Positions 43,324 through 52,042 of a stretch of DNA of 64,000 bases are shown here, piece by piece. The notes under the pieces are model-generated. The model searched no databases. It was not told the DNA's origin and worked only from the letters and a program-made list of their open reading frames with translations. Every line of letters starts with the position of its first letter. Position 1 is the stretch's first letter. Source of the stretch: Chloroflexota bacterium (GTDB lineage: Bacteria > Chloroflexota > Anaerolineae > Anaerolineales > Villigracilaceae); the NCBI GenBank assembly GCA_016195815.1, contig JACPYX010000007.1, positions 620,001 to 684,000 on the forward strand, in the 5' to 3' direction. The position numbers and the translations under genes were made by a program.

Positions 43324-44448
43324 CTAAAAATCCATGGATTTATGCCGCATGGTAACGCTCTCGACGAGACCGATCCCGACCATGAGCGACATCAACCCGG
43401 AGCCGCCGTAACTTATAAAAGGCAGCGGCAAACCCGAAACGGGAATCAACCGCAAATTAACGGCAATATTTGCAGATCCTTGAAAGAACAACAACATGGC
43501 AACGCCAAATGCGATCATTGCGCCGGAGAGATCCCGCGCCTTCTGTGCCGCCCGGAAACATCGCCAGATGATGAACGCCTCCATCGCAATGACGATAATC
43601 GCGCCTGCCAGGCCAAATTCTTCGGCAGTGGCCGAAAAGATAAAGTCGGTATGGCGGACTTTCAAGAAACGGAACTGTGTCTGTGTGCCGTAGCCATAGC
43701 CCTTGCCGAATAAGCCGCCCGAACCAATGGCGATCAAAGCCTGATCAACGTTATATTTTGAACCGTAGGTGGCGTTTGGATCGGGCAAAATGAAATTCAC
43801 AATGCGATCCTGTTGATACTTCTGCAAGAAAGGCAAACGGATGCCCGAAATAGTCAACGCAACCAAAGCGCCAAAAGCAAGCGCGCCAACAGCGCCGAAG
43901 ATAATTACATGCTTCAATTGCAAGCCGTTCATCCAAACCATGCCGGCCCAGATGACCATCGTCACGATTACATTCGACAGGTTGGGCTGAAGCAATATCC
44001 AAATGACCAATCCCCACACCCACGCCAGGCTTTTTATCAGCCATTTAAGATCGCGCGGATCGTTCTGGCTTTTTTCGAAATAACGCGCCAGAACCAAAAT
44101 CACAACGATCTTGGCAAACTCAGTGGGCTGGAGAAACAGCACGCCGACGGTGAACCAGCGCTGCGCGCCGAACGCCGCCTGCCCCAGACCCGAAAGAGCC
44201 AGCAGGAAAATCATCATTATGAGATAGATGGGCCAATGAAGCGAAAGCCAGTAACGATAATCAATGCCGGCAAGCAGAACAATGACGACCAACCCAATCA
44301 ACACAAAGTAGATCTGCCGGTTGCCCAGAGGCAGAAGGCCCTCATTCCCCGCAATGGCCGAGCGGATCATCATAACCCCGAACGTGCTGGCCAGCACGAC
44401 CGCGCCAAGCAGCAGGAAATCGAAATTACGCCAGGATAGACCGCGCAT
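43324..44448 (-). CDS. rodA: Peptidoglycan glycosyltransferase RodA (SEDS family)
   Basis: 374 aa with about ten helices. SEDS features: GAQRWFTVGVLFLQPTEFAKIVVILVLA, the long external loop with NVDQALIAIGSGGLFGKGYGYGTQTQFRFLKVRHTDFIFSATAEEFG, and SGLPLPFISYGGSGLMSLMVGIGLV. It polymerises lipid II into glycan strands with a class B PBP. RodA rather than FtsW is called because mrdA (PBP2) and mreBCD are in the same cluster. It starts 3 nt after minE and is the last gene of the cluster. Confidence 0.93.
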   Translation of the reverse strand: MRGLSWRNFDFLLLGAVVLASTFGVMMIRSAIAGNEGLLPLGNRQIYFVLIGLVVIVLLAGIDYRYWLSLHWPIYLIMMIFLLALSGLGQAAFGAQRWFTVGVLFLQPTEFAKIVVILVLARYFEKSQNDPRDLKWLIKSLAWVWGLVIWILLQPNLSNVIVTMVIWAGMVWMNGLQLKHVIIFGAVGALAFGALVALTISGIRLPFLQKYQQDRIVNFILPDPNATYGSKYNVDQALIAIGSGGLFGKGYGYGTQTQFRFLKVRHTDFIFSATAEEFGLAGAIIVIAMEAFIIWRCFRAAQKARDLSGAMIAFGVAMLLFFQGSANIAVNLRLIPVSGLPLPFISYGGSGLMSLMVGIGLVESVTMRHKSMDF

Positions 44449-44451
44449 CGC

Positions 44452-44709
44452 TTATCCGGCAGAGCGGCGTGTTACGTTCCGCAATGGGATATCCGCCACT
44501 AGTCGCTGGGAACGTCCATCATGCTGGAGGTCAATTAACACAGAATCCGCATCAATGTCAACGTGCCGCGAAATGACCTGAATCAGCTCATCTTTGAGCG
44601 CGGTCAATTCAGCAGGCGACAAGTCAGTGCGGTCATGAATAAGCACCAATTGCAGGCGTTCTTTTGCGCTCTCGGCGCTGCGTTTGCGTCCGCCAAACCA
44701 GCTCATCAT
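44452..44709 (-). CDS. minE: Cell division topological specificity factor MinE
   Basis: 85 aa from ATG 44709, which overlaps the minD stop (AATGATG; a second ATG at 44706 is equally possible). MSWFGGRKRSAESAKERLQLVLIHDRTDLSP is the N-terminal membrane-targeting and anti-MinCD helix, followed by LTALKDELIQVISRHVDIDADSVLIDLQ, the dimerisation part. MinE makes MinCD oscillate or displaces it so septa form mid-cell. Slightly shorter than E. coli MinE (88 aa). Confidence 0.92.
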   Translation of the reverse strand: MMSWFGGRKRSAESAKERLQLVLIHDRTDLSPAELTALKDELIQVISRHVDIDADSVLIDLQHDGRSQRLVADIPLRNVTRRSAG

Positions 44710-45503
44710 TTCTTGCCTGCCATCTTCTGGATGCGATCCCACAATCCGCTTTGTTTTTCAAGATCAAGGAATGGAACTTCATCGCCCCGGATACGTTTGG
44801 CAATGTTACGAAAAGCCTGCCCGGCCCGACTCTTCGCGTCTTGCGCCACCGGCACACCGCGGTTGGAACCGACGAGCACGCCCTCATCTTCGGGAACAAT
44901 GCCGATCAATTGAATGCCAAGCAGATCCAAAACATCCTCGGCCGATAACATATCATGCTGTTTCACCAGAATTGGATTTAAACGATTTATGATCAAAGCT
45001 GTCGAGCGTTTCTCTTCTGCTTCGAGAATACCAACCACACGGTCGGCATCGCGCACAGCAGAGACCTCAGGGTTGGTCACGACGAGCACGCGGTCGGCGG
45101 GAGCGATGGCATTCCGAAAACCGCGTTCGATGCCCGCAGGAGAGTCGATCAAAACAAAGTCCGCCTCGGGGCGAAGTTCATTGCACAGGCGGGTCATATC
45201 GCTCGGCGAGACCGAATTCTTGTCCCGCGTTTGGGCCGCCGGGATCAGATAAAGTTCGGGAAAATGTTTGTCGCGAATCATCGCCTGACGCAGTTTGCAA
45301 CGCCCTTCGATCACATCCACAATATCGTAAACGATGCGATTCTCAAGACCCATCACTACGTCAAGGTTTCGGAGGCCAATGTCGCCGTCAACACAGACGA
45401 CCTTCGCCCCGTCCGCGGCTAGAGCCACAGCAATATTTGCGACCGTCGTAGTTTTACCAACGCCGCCTTTTCCGGATGAAATAGTAATCACTTGAGCTGT
45501 CAT
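44706..45503 (-). CDS. minD: Septum site-determining ATPase MinD
   Basis: 265 aa. Deviant Walker A ITISSGKGGVGKTTTVANIAVALA (about 6-29), DGDIGLRNLDVVMGLENRIVYD, and DFVLIDSPAGIERGFRNAI (Walker B region). The C-terminal amphipathic segment (AGQAFRNIAKRIRGDEVPFLDLEKQSGLWDRIQKM) would be the membrane-targeting helix. It recruits MinC to the membrane in its ATP form. Gene order minC-minD-minE as in E. coli. Confidence 0.95.
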   Translation of the reverse strand: MTAQVITISSGKGGVGKTTTVANIAVALAADGAKVVCVDGDIGLRNLDVVMGLENRIVYDIVDVIEGRCKLRQAMIRDKHFPELYLIPAAQTRDKNSVSPSDMTRLCNELRPEADFVLIDSPAGIERGFRNAIAPADRVLVVTNPEVSAVRDADRVVGILEAEEKRSTALIINRLNPILVKQHDMLSAEDVLDLLGIQLIGIVPEDEGVLVGSNRGVPVAQDAKSRAGQAFRNIAKRIRGDEVPFLDLEKQSGLWDRIQKMAGKK

Positions 45504-45510
45504 AAATATC

Positions 45511-46197
45511 CTATTGACCGGGCTGCCAGGGTTCGATCACAACCCGTTCACCACGGATAAAAGCCATTTCGGGCTTCCCGGTTTCTTTTTTATCCTGGAT
45601 GTTCATTGCATCTGCCGCGACCTGCAGGCGGATCGGTGCGAAATCGAGCGCACACACCACTGCGGCCTCATCACCCTTCGAACCCGCATGGACAGCGCCA
45701 CGCAGCCGCCCCCAAATGATAATGCTGCCTTCAGCAGCGATCTCGGCGCCCGGGTTGACATCTCCCAACACAACTATATGCCCGCGGAATTCGATGCGCG
45801 CGCCCGAACGGATGGTTTTATTCAGAAAAAGGGCGGTTTCCTCGCCGAGGTCCTGCACTTCGAAGCGCCGCCCATCTTCAGGTCGAGGCTTGGAAATACG
45901 TGTCGCCAGGCCGAGCAGTTGGGCAGTCTTCTCAGTCGTCGGCGATTCGCCGATCACCGCCCACAGTGAAACGTTGCGCTCCGACAATTGATCGCGTAAT
46001 TCCACCATTTCATTGACTTTGAGAATCTGCGCTCCGACATCCAGGGCAAGCCGTGCGCCCTGAAAAAAAGATTGCTTCTCGTCTATTTGAGACAGCAAAG
46101 CCGCGTGTTGATCTTCCCACGACGCGTCGGATAGCGAGACCAACAAACCGTCCCGGAGTCCTTTGATCTGAACTAAAGAAGCTAAATCATTCATCAT
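45511..46197 (-). CDS. minC: Septum site-determining protein MinC
   Basis: 228 aa from ATG 46197 (a GTG at 46212 is in frame and closer to the -10). N-terminal part (VQIKGLRDGLLVSLSD..., FFQGARLALDVGAQ) is the FtsZ-inhibiting MinC_N; the C-terminal beta-helix reads IRSGARIEFRGHIVVLGDVNPGAEIAAEGSIIIWGRLRGAVHAG, the MinD-binding MinC_C. Terminal residues EPWQPGQ. It blocks FtsZ ring formation away from mid-cell. Has its own TATAAT at 46215-46220, so it may be transcribed apart from the mre genes. Confidence 0.93.
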   Translation of the reverse strand: MMNDLASLVQIKGLRDGLLVSLSDASWEDQHAALLSQIDEKQSFFQGARLALDVGAQILKVNEMVELRDQLSERNVSLWAVIGESPTTEKTAQLLGLATRISKPRPEDGRRFEVQDLGEETALFLNKTIRSGARIEFRGHIVVLGDVNPGAEIAAEGSIIIWGRLRGAVHAGSKGDEAAVVCALDFAPIRLQVAADAMNIQDKKETGKPEMAFIRGERVVIEPWQPGQ

Positions 46198-46214
46198 GCA
46201 AGAAACTATCACAA

Positions 46215-46220
46215 ATTATA
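46215..46220 (-). promoter_or_regulatory. -10 box upstream of minC
   Basis: Minus-strand TATAAT (46220-46215), 17 nt ahead of the ATG at 46197, in the 54-bp gap between mrdA and minC. Confidence 0.5.
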
Positions 46221-46251
46221 GCATGACAATTGCCAGGATAATTTCCCGGCA

Positions 46252-48528
46252 TCAGCCGCCGTTTTTTGCCAGATCAATTGATTTCAGTTCGAAATAAGCC
46301 TTCAAGACTCGAGCAACCACCGGGGCCGCCACGCTGGCTCCTTCTCCGCCATTATACTCAAAAGCCAGGACGACAATTTCAGGGTTGTCATAAGGAGCAT
46401 AGGAAAGCGTCCATGAATGCGTTGGCCATGAGCCGAATTGACACCGATTTGCTTTAAGAGCCACATCGTCACAATACTCAGCAGTACCGGTTTTGCCTGC
46501 GACCGCAATCGGCAACGGATACCGTTCGCTGTAAATTGCGTAGAGCGTGCCGCGCGGATCTGTAACCGCCAAGCGCATACCGGCTTGAACGCTTTTCACA
46601 ACAGACGGACTTTCGGTCTTTTTCTGGTCTGTCTTTATGCAATTACCGCCTTCACAGTTATATACCGCAATACGGGGGTCAGTCGTAATATCCCATTTCA
46701 TATTGGCAGTAAAAGGAGAAATCTGGTAACTGCCGGCGGGTAACTGCTTTACGATCGTGGAATCTGCAAGATTAAACCAGGCTTGAGTCGTATTGCCTCT
46801 ATCGTCAGAGACGGTACGCGGAACCCAAATTGTAAAGTCGGTTGGGCTAAACCAAACGGTCTGAACTTTTCCCTCGCTATCTGTCACTTCGCGCACAATG
46901 GTTGGCTGCATCAGCTTTCCATCATTCGCCATTGTTGCGCCAGACATGAGAACTTGCAAGGGTGTTGCCAAAACATAGCCCTGTCCAACGCTGGCAATAT
47001 AAGTATCGCCTGTGGACCAGTTCTCGCCCTGGTTGATGCGCTTCCATTGCGGGTCGGGGATCAATCCATCCGCTTCGCCCGGCAACTCGATGCCAGAAGC
47101 TGCGCCATATCCGAGCGCGCGCGCATATTCGCCCAGTCGGAAAATGCCAAGCCCCTGTTTGATCTCGTCGCCATACCCGCCGCCCAGTTTGTAAAAACAG
47201 ACGTTACTGGAATAGGCAATGCAGCGCAAAAAATCAAGCGTGCCAAACCCGGCAGGATTAAGCACACCCCTGATGTTATAAATCCAGTCCACGAAGGGAC
47301 GCACATTCTGGCCGGGTATACAAGGTTCATTGGGCGTGAACTGCTCACACAACTCCAATTTTCCCGGCGTTTGTATGATCTGACTCGTAGTGACAACGCC
47401 TTCGTTCAACGCGCCATTCGCCGTCGAAAGTTTGAACACAGAGCCAGGCGGATACTCACTTTGAATTGCGTTATTCAAGAGCGGGCGTCGCGGATCCTGG
47501 CTCAATTGATTATAGTAATAGCCAGGAATGAAACGCGACATGCGGTTATTTTCATAAGTAGGGTACGACACCATTGCCAGAATCTCGCCAGTCTTTGGAT
47601 TCATGGCGATTACCACGCCGCTCGAAATGCGCTGTTGGCCGCTATTGCCATAGAACCAACGGTTCCAGAAATTAATCTCCTGCAATAGAGACGCTTCTGC
47701 GACGGCTTGCAGCCGCGTATCAATCGTGAGCGTAACGTTATAGCCAGGAATCGGCGCGATGGGAGGTTCAAGATTGCGAAGTTCCTGGCCGGCCACGTCT
47801 ACTTGAATCACGCGCTTGCCGTTTACGCCCGCCAAGACCTCCTGCAAAGAAGTCTCCACACCGGCGTAACCAATTTTGTCGCGGTTGGGAACAAAGCCTT
47901 TCGCGCGCAAGCTCTGCTCAAGTGATGCCGGAATAGGGCCGAGAAAACCAATCAGGTTTGCTGTTAATGAGCCGGTCGGATAATCTCGAATGGGAACGAT
48001 CTCAACGCCCACGCCGGGCCAGTCCACGCTTCGTTCACTGACAAGACGGGCCACATTTTCGGAGATATTGCATTTTATTTGAACCGGTGTATATGGCGCC
48101 AGAGAATCGCCCAGTGCAACCAACTGATTGATACCCGGCCCTTCGACACAGGGAGCAAACAGCTTGGCTTCTTCCAATGTGCCGCTGTTTACCGGCACGC
48201 CTGTAAGAGTTGAAATCTCGCGATAGATACGCTGGGTATCCGCATCATCGTCCGGGACGTATGCAGGAGTAATGACCAGATTGTAAGATGCGGCATTACG
48301 AGCCAGGATGAAACCATTGCGATCGTAGATAATGCCGCGCGGAGCCGGAGAACTGATCTCTTTGGTGTAATTCTCAACCGCTTGATCAATATATGATTGA
48401 CTGTCAAAGACCTGCATGGAGATAAGACGCCCCAGCAACGTAGTCAAAATCAGCACGATAACCCCATAGATCACAAACAATCGCCATGTTTCAAAGCGAG
48501 AGTTGCGGGGCACAGCATGCGAACTCAT
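46252..48528 (-). CDS. mrdA: Penicillin-binding protein 2 (class B transpeptidase)
   Basis: 758 aa from ATG 48528 with GGAGG upstream; it overlaps the mreD stop. One N-terminal membrane helix (about 15-37), a dimerisation domain with ISSPAPRGIIYDRNG, and the transpeptidase domain: S-x-x-K in YPPGSVFKLSTA (Ser363, Lys366), S-x-N in SSNVCFYK, and K-T-G at 679-681 (GKTGTAEYCDD). It cross-links peptidoglycan together with RodA during elongation. About 100 aa longer than E. coli PBP2 (633), the excess falling partly within the region before the KTG motif. Confidence 0.95.
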   Translation of the reverse strand: MSSHAVPRNSRFETWRLFVIYGVIVLILTTLLGRLISMQVFDSQSYIDQAVENYTKEISSPAPRGIIYDRNGFILARNAASYNLVITPAYVPDDDADTQRIYREISTLTGVPVNSGTLEEAKLFAPCVEGPGINQLVALGDSLAPYTPVQIKCNISENVARLVSERSVDWPGVGVEIVPIRDYPTGSLTANLIGFLGPIPASLEQSLRAKGFVPNRDKIGYAGVETSLQEVLAGVNGKRVIQVDVAGQELRNLEPPIAPIPGYNVTLTIDTRLQAVAEASLLQEINFWNRWFYGNSGQQRISSGVVIAMNPKTGEILAMVSYPTYENNRMSRFIPGYYYNQLSQDPRRPLLNNAIQSEYPPGSVFKLSTANGALNEGVVTTSQIIQTPGKLELCEQFTPNEPCIPGQNVRPFVDWIYNIRGVLNPAGFGTLDFLRCIAYSSNVCFYKLGGGYGDEIKQGLGIFRLGEYARALGYGAASGIELPGEADGLIPDPQWKRINQGENWSTGDTYIASVGQGYVLATPLQVLMSGATMANDGKLMQPTIVREVTDSEGKVQTVWFSPTDFTIWVPRTVSDDRGNTTQAWFNLADSTIVKQLPAGSYQISPFTANMKWDITTDPRIAVYNCEGGNCIKTDQKKTESPSVVKSVQAGMRLAVTDPRGTLYAIYSERYPLPIAVAGKTGTAEYCDDVALKANRCQFGSWPTHSWTLSYAPYDNPEIVVLAFEYNGGEGASVAAPVVARVLKAYFELKSIDLAKNGG

Positions 48529-49025
48529 ACTTCCTCCATAGATGGAAAGACCCAACGGGCAATATCACGCATGAAGCCATAGATCGGGATCGAAAGCAAA
48601 AGGTTGAGCAAAAGGCTTGGAAGTGTGATCAGGCCCATTGAATCGCGAAACGGCAACGGGTCCCCGGCGACGCGCAGATATGCGTACGACAACAGGTGCA
48701 TGGTCAGCGTCCCCAGGAAAGTCACGCTGAACATAGCCAGCAAGGGCGCCCGCCAGACACGTCGTTGAAGTATTAACCCCATAAAAACAACGCCGAAATA
48801 TCCGGCGACATAAATAAACCAGGGTAAACGCGAAGAGAAGCTGACCATGATAGCGGCCAGGAATGCCCAATGAAATGCGGTTGTGACGCCTTCCTGCAAA
48901 GCCCAGGCGGCCAGAATCACCAATACAAGGTCAGCATAACCTGCAAGCAGGGAAACCTGACTCACAATTGCGGACTGCAAAATAACGGCCAGCCCGAGTA
49001 GTGGAATTGCAATAATGTTCCGCAT
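48525..49025 (-). CDS. mreD: Rod shape-determining protein MreD
   Basis: 166 aa from ATG 49025, which starts 1 nt after the mreC stop. Five to six hydrophobic helices: LLGLAVILQSAIVSQVSLLAG, LVLVILAAWALQEG, WFIYVAGYFGVVFMGLIL, LLLNLLLSIPIYGFMRDIARWVF. The gene position between mreC and mrdA confirms the call. Integral membrane partner of MreC and MreB in the elongasome. Confidence 0.9.
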   Translation of the reverse strand: MRNIIAIPLLGLAVILQSAIVSQVSLLAGYADLVLVILAAWALQEGVTTAFHWAFLAAIMVSFSSRLPWFIYVAGYFGVVFMGLILQRRVWRAPLLAMFSVTFLGTLTMHLLSYAYLRVAGDPLPFRDSMGLITLPSLLLNLLLSIPIYGFMRDIARWVFPSMEEV

Positions 49026-49026
49026 A

Positions 49027-49872
49027 TCAGGGTGTAACCGTTGGGATAAGAGGAGCGATGTCAACTGCACGAAAATTAGTAATGACCAGAACGATCTGCA
49101 AGCGGCTAAAGTCAACAGCAGGCTGAACGGTGGCTTGCTGGAATAGTTCAGCGGCCAGTTTGCGGACGTTGACCACCTGCCCCACGATCAGATCGGGAGG
49201 AAAGCCGCCGCCCAAACCGGAGGTCAGGATAAGATCGCCCGGCTGTACTGTCGCACTCTGCGAGATCAAGTCAAGCGAAACATCGCCTGTGATCGAGCCA
49301 ATCAGCATAGCATCTGTCTTGGTATTTTTAAGATACACATTGACCGAAGAAGCCGGATCGGTAATCAGCTGAACGCGTGCCGCATCTGCAATCACTGCGT
49401 CAACACGGCCCACCAGGCCTTCACTCGTCACCACCGGCATGCCGCGCCGAATATCGTCATTCGATCCGCGATTGATAATGATGTAATGCAAAAATGGGCT
49501 GGGATCGCGCCCAATCACCGAAGCGGCCTTATAACTGCTGTCAGGATTGGTGCGGGAAAAAGCCACCAAGGCGGCCAAAATCTCGGTTTCGTTAACCCGT
49601 TGCTGTAAACTGATGACTTGCGCTTGCAAATCGGAGACTTGCTTCTGAAGCTCGGCGTTGCGAGAACGCAAACTGACAATATCGCGCGGCGCGGCTAAAA
49701 ATTCCTGAATGGCCAGATAGCGCGTGGCGAACCATTGCTGGACTGAGACCAACCCGCCGGTAAATTGGTTAGTAACCGAACTAAAGAAACCGCCAAAGGA
49801 AAGCACAAGAATTCCCCCGACAACTAAAAAGATAATGGTAGTTTGCAAAGTACGAGAAAACAAATCTTTCAT
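49027..49872 (-). CDS. mreC: Rod shape-determining protein MreC
   Basis: 281 aa. One N-terminal membrane helix (about 10-31), a coiled coil (about 64-97: NAELQKQVSDLQAQVISLQQRVNETE), then the beta domain with ASVIGRDPSPFLHYIIINRGSNDDIRRGMPVVTSEGLVGRV and VQPGDLILTSGLGGGFPPDLIVGQV. MreC spans the periplasm-side space and activates PBP2-RodA. It starts 44 nt after mreB. Confidence 0.94.
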   Translation of the reverse strand: MKDLFSRTLQTTIIFLVVGGILVLSFGGFFSSVTNQFTGGLVSVQQWFATRYLAIQEFLAAPRDIVSLRSRNAELQKQVSDLQAQVISLQQRVNETEILAALVAFSRTNPDSSYKAASVIGRDPSPFLHYIIINRGSNDDIRRGMPVVTSEGLVGRVDAVIADAARVQLITDPASSVNVYLKNTKTDAMLIGSITGDVSLDLISQSATVQPGDLILTSGLGGGFPPDLIVGQVVNVRKLAAELFQQATVQPAVDFSRLQIVLVITNFRAVDIAPLIPTVTP

Positions 49873-49916
49873 TTTTTATTAAAGGGAAAACACGAGACGC
49901 GAAGCAGACACGGGCA

Positions 49917-50987
49917 CTATGCGCCATGACGCGTGCTGCCTCGCTCCAATCCAACCAGATAACGACTCAAATTATCCATATCTTCAAAAATGATCGCGGC
50001 CCCGCGTGCCACACAAGTTAACGGGTCTTCTGCGACCCAAACGCGCAACTTAAGTTCATCTGTCAGGCGATCGGCCAGCCCTTGCAACAGGGCGCCGCCG
50101 CCTGCCAGGCAAATTCCAATATCCATCAGGTCCGATACGATCTCCGGCGGAATTTCGTCAAGCGCGTCGCGCACCGTGTCAATGATCACCTGCACAGAAC
50201 TCGAAAGGGCTTCTCGAATTTCCACTGAGGAAATTTCCACAGTCTCAGGCAGGCCAGTCACAAGATTGCGCCCGCGCACTTCCATCGTTTTTTCAGGCTG
50301 AAGCGGGTACGCCGAGCCGATTTTCCATTTCACCTGCTCGGCAATGCCTTCGCCGATCAACAAATTATATTTGTTGCGCAAATATTGGACGATGTCCTGG
50401 TCCATTTCGTCGCCAGCCACGCGTAGAGAACGGGACGCCACAACACCGCCAATGGACATGACAGCCACTTCAGTTGTCCCCCCGCCGATATCAACGACCA
50501 TTGAACCGCGTACTTCACCGATAGGCAGACCAGCTCCCAGCGCCGCCGCAATCGGCTCCTCGATCAACATCGTCTGGCGCGCGCCTGATGCCATCACCGC
50601 GTCATAGACAGCGCGCTTTTCCACTTCCGTCACCCCGGTTGGAAGGCCGACTACTACGCGCGGACGAGGCAACGGCACCACGCTTTGTTCATGCACCTTA
50701 CCTATAAAATACTCCAGCATAACCTGAGTAACATCAAATTCAGAAATAACACCATCGCGCACAGGCCGCACGACAATTACATTGCCGGGAGTCCGTCCAA
50801 CCATTTCCTTGGCTTCGAGACCGATTGCCAACGGCAATCGCGACTTCTTGTCTATGGTTACCCAGGAAGGTTCATTAATGACAATGCCCTTGCCGCGTAC
50901 GTGCACAAGGGTGTTCGCGGTGCCAAGGTCAATTGCGATGTCTAGGGAAAACAGGCCTAACAGCCAGTTTATTGGGTTGAAAGCCAA
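49917..50987 (-). CDS. mreB: Rod shape-determining actin homolog MreB
   Basis: 356 aa starting with TTG at 50987; GAGGAG lies 7 nt upstream and no ATG precedes the conserved LFSLDIAIDLGTANTLVHVRGKGIVINEPSWVTID. Actin-fold phosphate loops: DIAIDLGTANT, MVVDIGGGTTEVAVMSIGG, and ICLAGGGALLQGLADRL. The N-terminal FNPINWLLGLFS is an amphipathic membrane-binding segment. MreB filaments guide PBP2/RodA along the lateral wall. First gene of the cluster, with an extended -10 promoter. Confidence 0.96.
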   Translation of the reverse strand: MAFNPINWLLGLFSLDIAIDLGTANTLVHVRGKGIVINEPSWVTIDKKSRLPLAIGLEAKEMVGRTPGNVIVVRPVRDGVISEFDVTQVMLEYFIGKVHEQSVVPLPRPRVVVGLPTGVTEVEKRAVYDAVMASGARQTMLIEEPIAAALGAGLPIGEVRGSMVVDIGGGTTEVAVMSIGGVVASRSLRVAGDEMDQDIVQYLRNKYNLLIGEGIAEQVKWKIGSAYPLQPEKTMEVRGRNLVTGLPETVEISSVEIREALSSSVQVIIDTVRDALDEIPPEIVSDLMDIGICLAGGGALLQGLADRLTDELKLRVWVAEDPLTCVARGAAIIFEDMDNLSRYLVGLERGSTRHGA

Positions 50988-51037
50988 ATGAAGGCTCCTC
51001 TATGAGATATCTTGCAAACCAGCCGCTTGCTAAAATG

Positions 51038-51046
51038 ATTATATCA
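51038..51046 (-). promoter_or_regulatory. mreB extended -10 box
   Basis: TGATATAAT on the minus strand, hexamer at 51043-51038, about 51 nt upstream of the TTG start. No good -35, as is common with extended -10 promoters. Confidence 0.55.
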
Positions 51047-51093
51047 TAAGGCGTATAACTCATATTTGTATAACCATATACCGTCAAATGGGA

Positions 51094-51099
51094 TAAAAT
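51094..51099 (+). promoter_or_regulatory. Candidate degV -10 box
   Basis: TAAAAT 34 nt before the ATG at 51133. No clear -35; a weak call. Confidence 0.35.
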
Positions 51100-51132
51100 A
51101 TTTCAATCTCAATTATGCTTCCAGGAGGCATC

Positions 51133-51987
51133 ATGGCAAAAATTGCATTCGTCACTGACAGCACGGCATACATCCCCGCCGATCTCGTCAAGAAATACAA
51201 CATCACGGTTGCACCGCAGGTATTAATCTGGGGCGAACAGACATATCAGGACGGCGTAGATATTCAACCGGACGAATTTTATACTCGGTTGAAAACATCC
51301 AAAGTCATGCCGACCACTTCGCAGGTCTCGATCCCTACAATGCAGAATATTTTTCAAGGTTTGGTGGAAAAAGGCTTCGACGTTATAGGGGTCTTCATAT
51401 CAGGGAAACTTTCTGGCACACTGCAATCTGCAATGCAAGGCCGCGATGCCCTGGGCGCAAGCGCAGAAAAAGTAACAGTCATTGACAGTAATTCCACAGC
51501 CATGGCGATGGGTTTTCAAGTATTAAATGCCGCGCGCGCTGCAGAACAAGGCGCAAGTCCTGCAGATTGCAAAGCGCTGGTTGAAAAAGCCCGCAGCCAC
51601 ACCGGCGTTTATTTTGCAGTGGATACGCTCGAATTCCTGCACCGAGGCGGACGCATCGGCGGCGCGCAGCGTTTTATCGGCTCCGCGCTCAATCTCAAAC
51701 CAATCCTCGCGCTCAAAGACGGGCGCATTGAAGCCGAAGACCGCGTCCGCACCAAGAGCAAGGCCGTTGCCCGCGTGCTCGAGTTGGTCGCAGAACAACT
51801 TGCGGGAAAATCAAATATTCACATCGCAACCCTGCATGCCAACGCAGAAGCAGAAGCCCGCGAACTGCTTGATACAGCCGGCAAACAGCTTAATGCAGTT
51901 GAAAGCGTTCTCTCTTCGGTAAGCCCGGTAGTTGGCACACACGCCGGGCCGGGCACAATCGGCCTGGCCTTTATGGCAGGCATGTAA
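51133..51987 (+). CDS. DegV family fatty-acid-binding protein
   Basis: 284 aa from ATG 51133, preceded by AGGAGG. DegV pattern: IAFVTDSTAYIPADLVKKYNITVAPQVLIW, TSKVMPTTSQVS (fatty-acid carboxylate contact), ISGKLSGTLQSA, IDSNSTAMAMGF, and VGTHAGPGTIGLAFMAG at the C-terminus. DegV/FakB proteins hold a fatty acid for the kinase FakA, which makes acyl-phosphate for lipid synthesis. No fakA-like gene is in the window. Divergent from mreB. Confidence 0.92.
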   Translation: MAKIAFVTDSTAYIPADLVKKYNITVAPQVLIWGEQTYQDGVDIQPDEFYTRLKTSKVMPTTSQVSIPTMQNIFQGLVEKGFDVIGVFISGKLSGTLQSAMQGRDALGASAEKVTVIDSNSTAMAMGFQVLNAARAAEQGASPADCKALVEKARSHTGVYFAVDTLEFLHRGGRIGGAQRFIGSALNLKPILALKDGRIEAEDRVRTKSKAVARVLELVAEQLAGKSNIHIATLHANAEAEARELLDTAGKQLNAVESVLSSVSPVVGTHAGPGTIGLAFMAGM

Positions 51988-52029
51988 AATTTAATTTCCC
52001 GCCCGCTCGGGATAGAAATTTTGCACAGG

Positions 52030-52035
52030 TATAAT
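52030..52035 (+). promoter_or_regulatory. udk -10 box, leaderless type
   Basis: Perfect TATAAT, 7 nt before the ATG at 52043. The -35 (TCGGGA, 17-bp spacing) is poor. Confidence 0.5.
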
Positions 52036-52042
52036 TTCAAGC

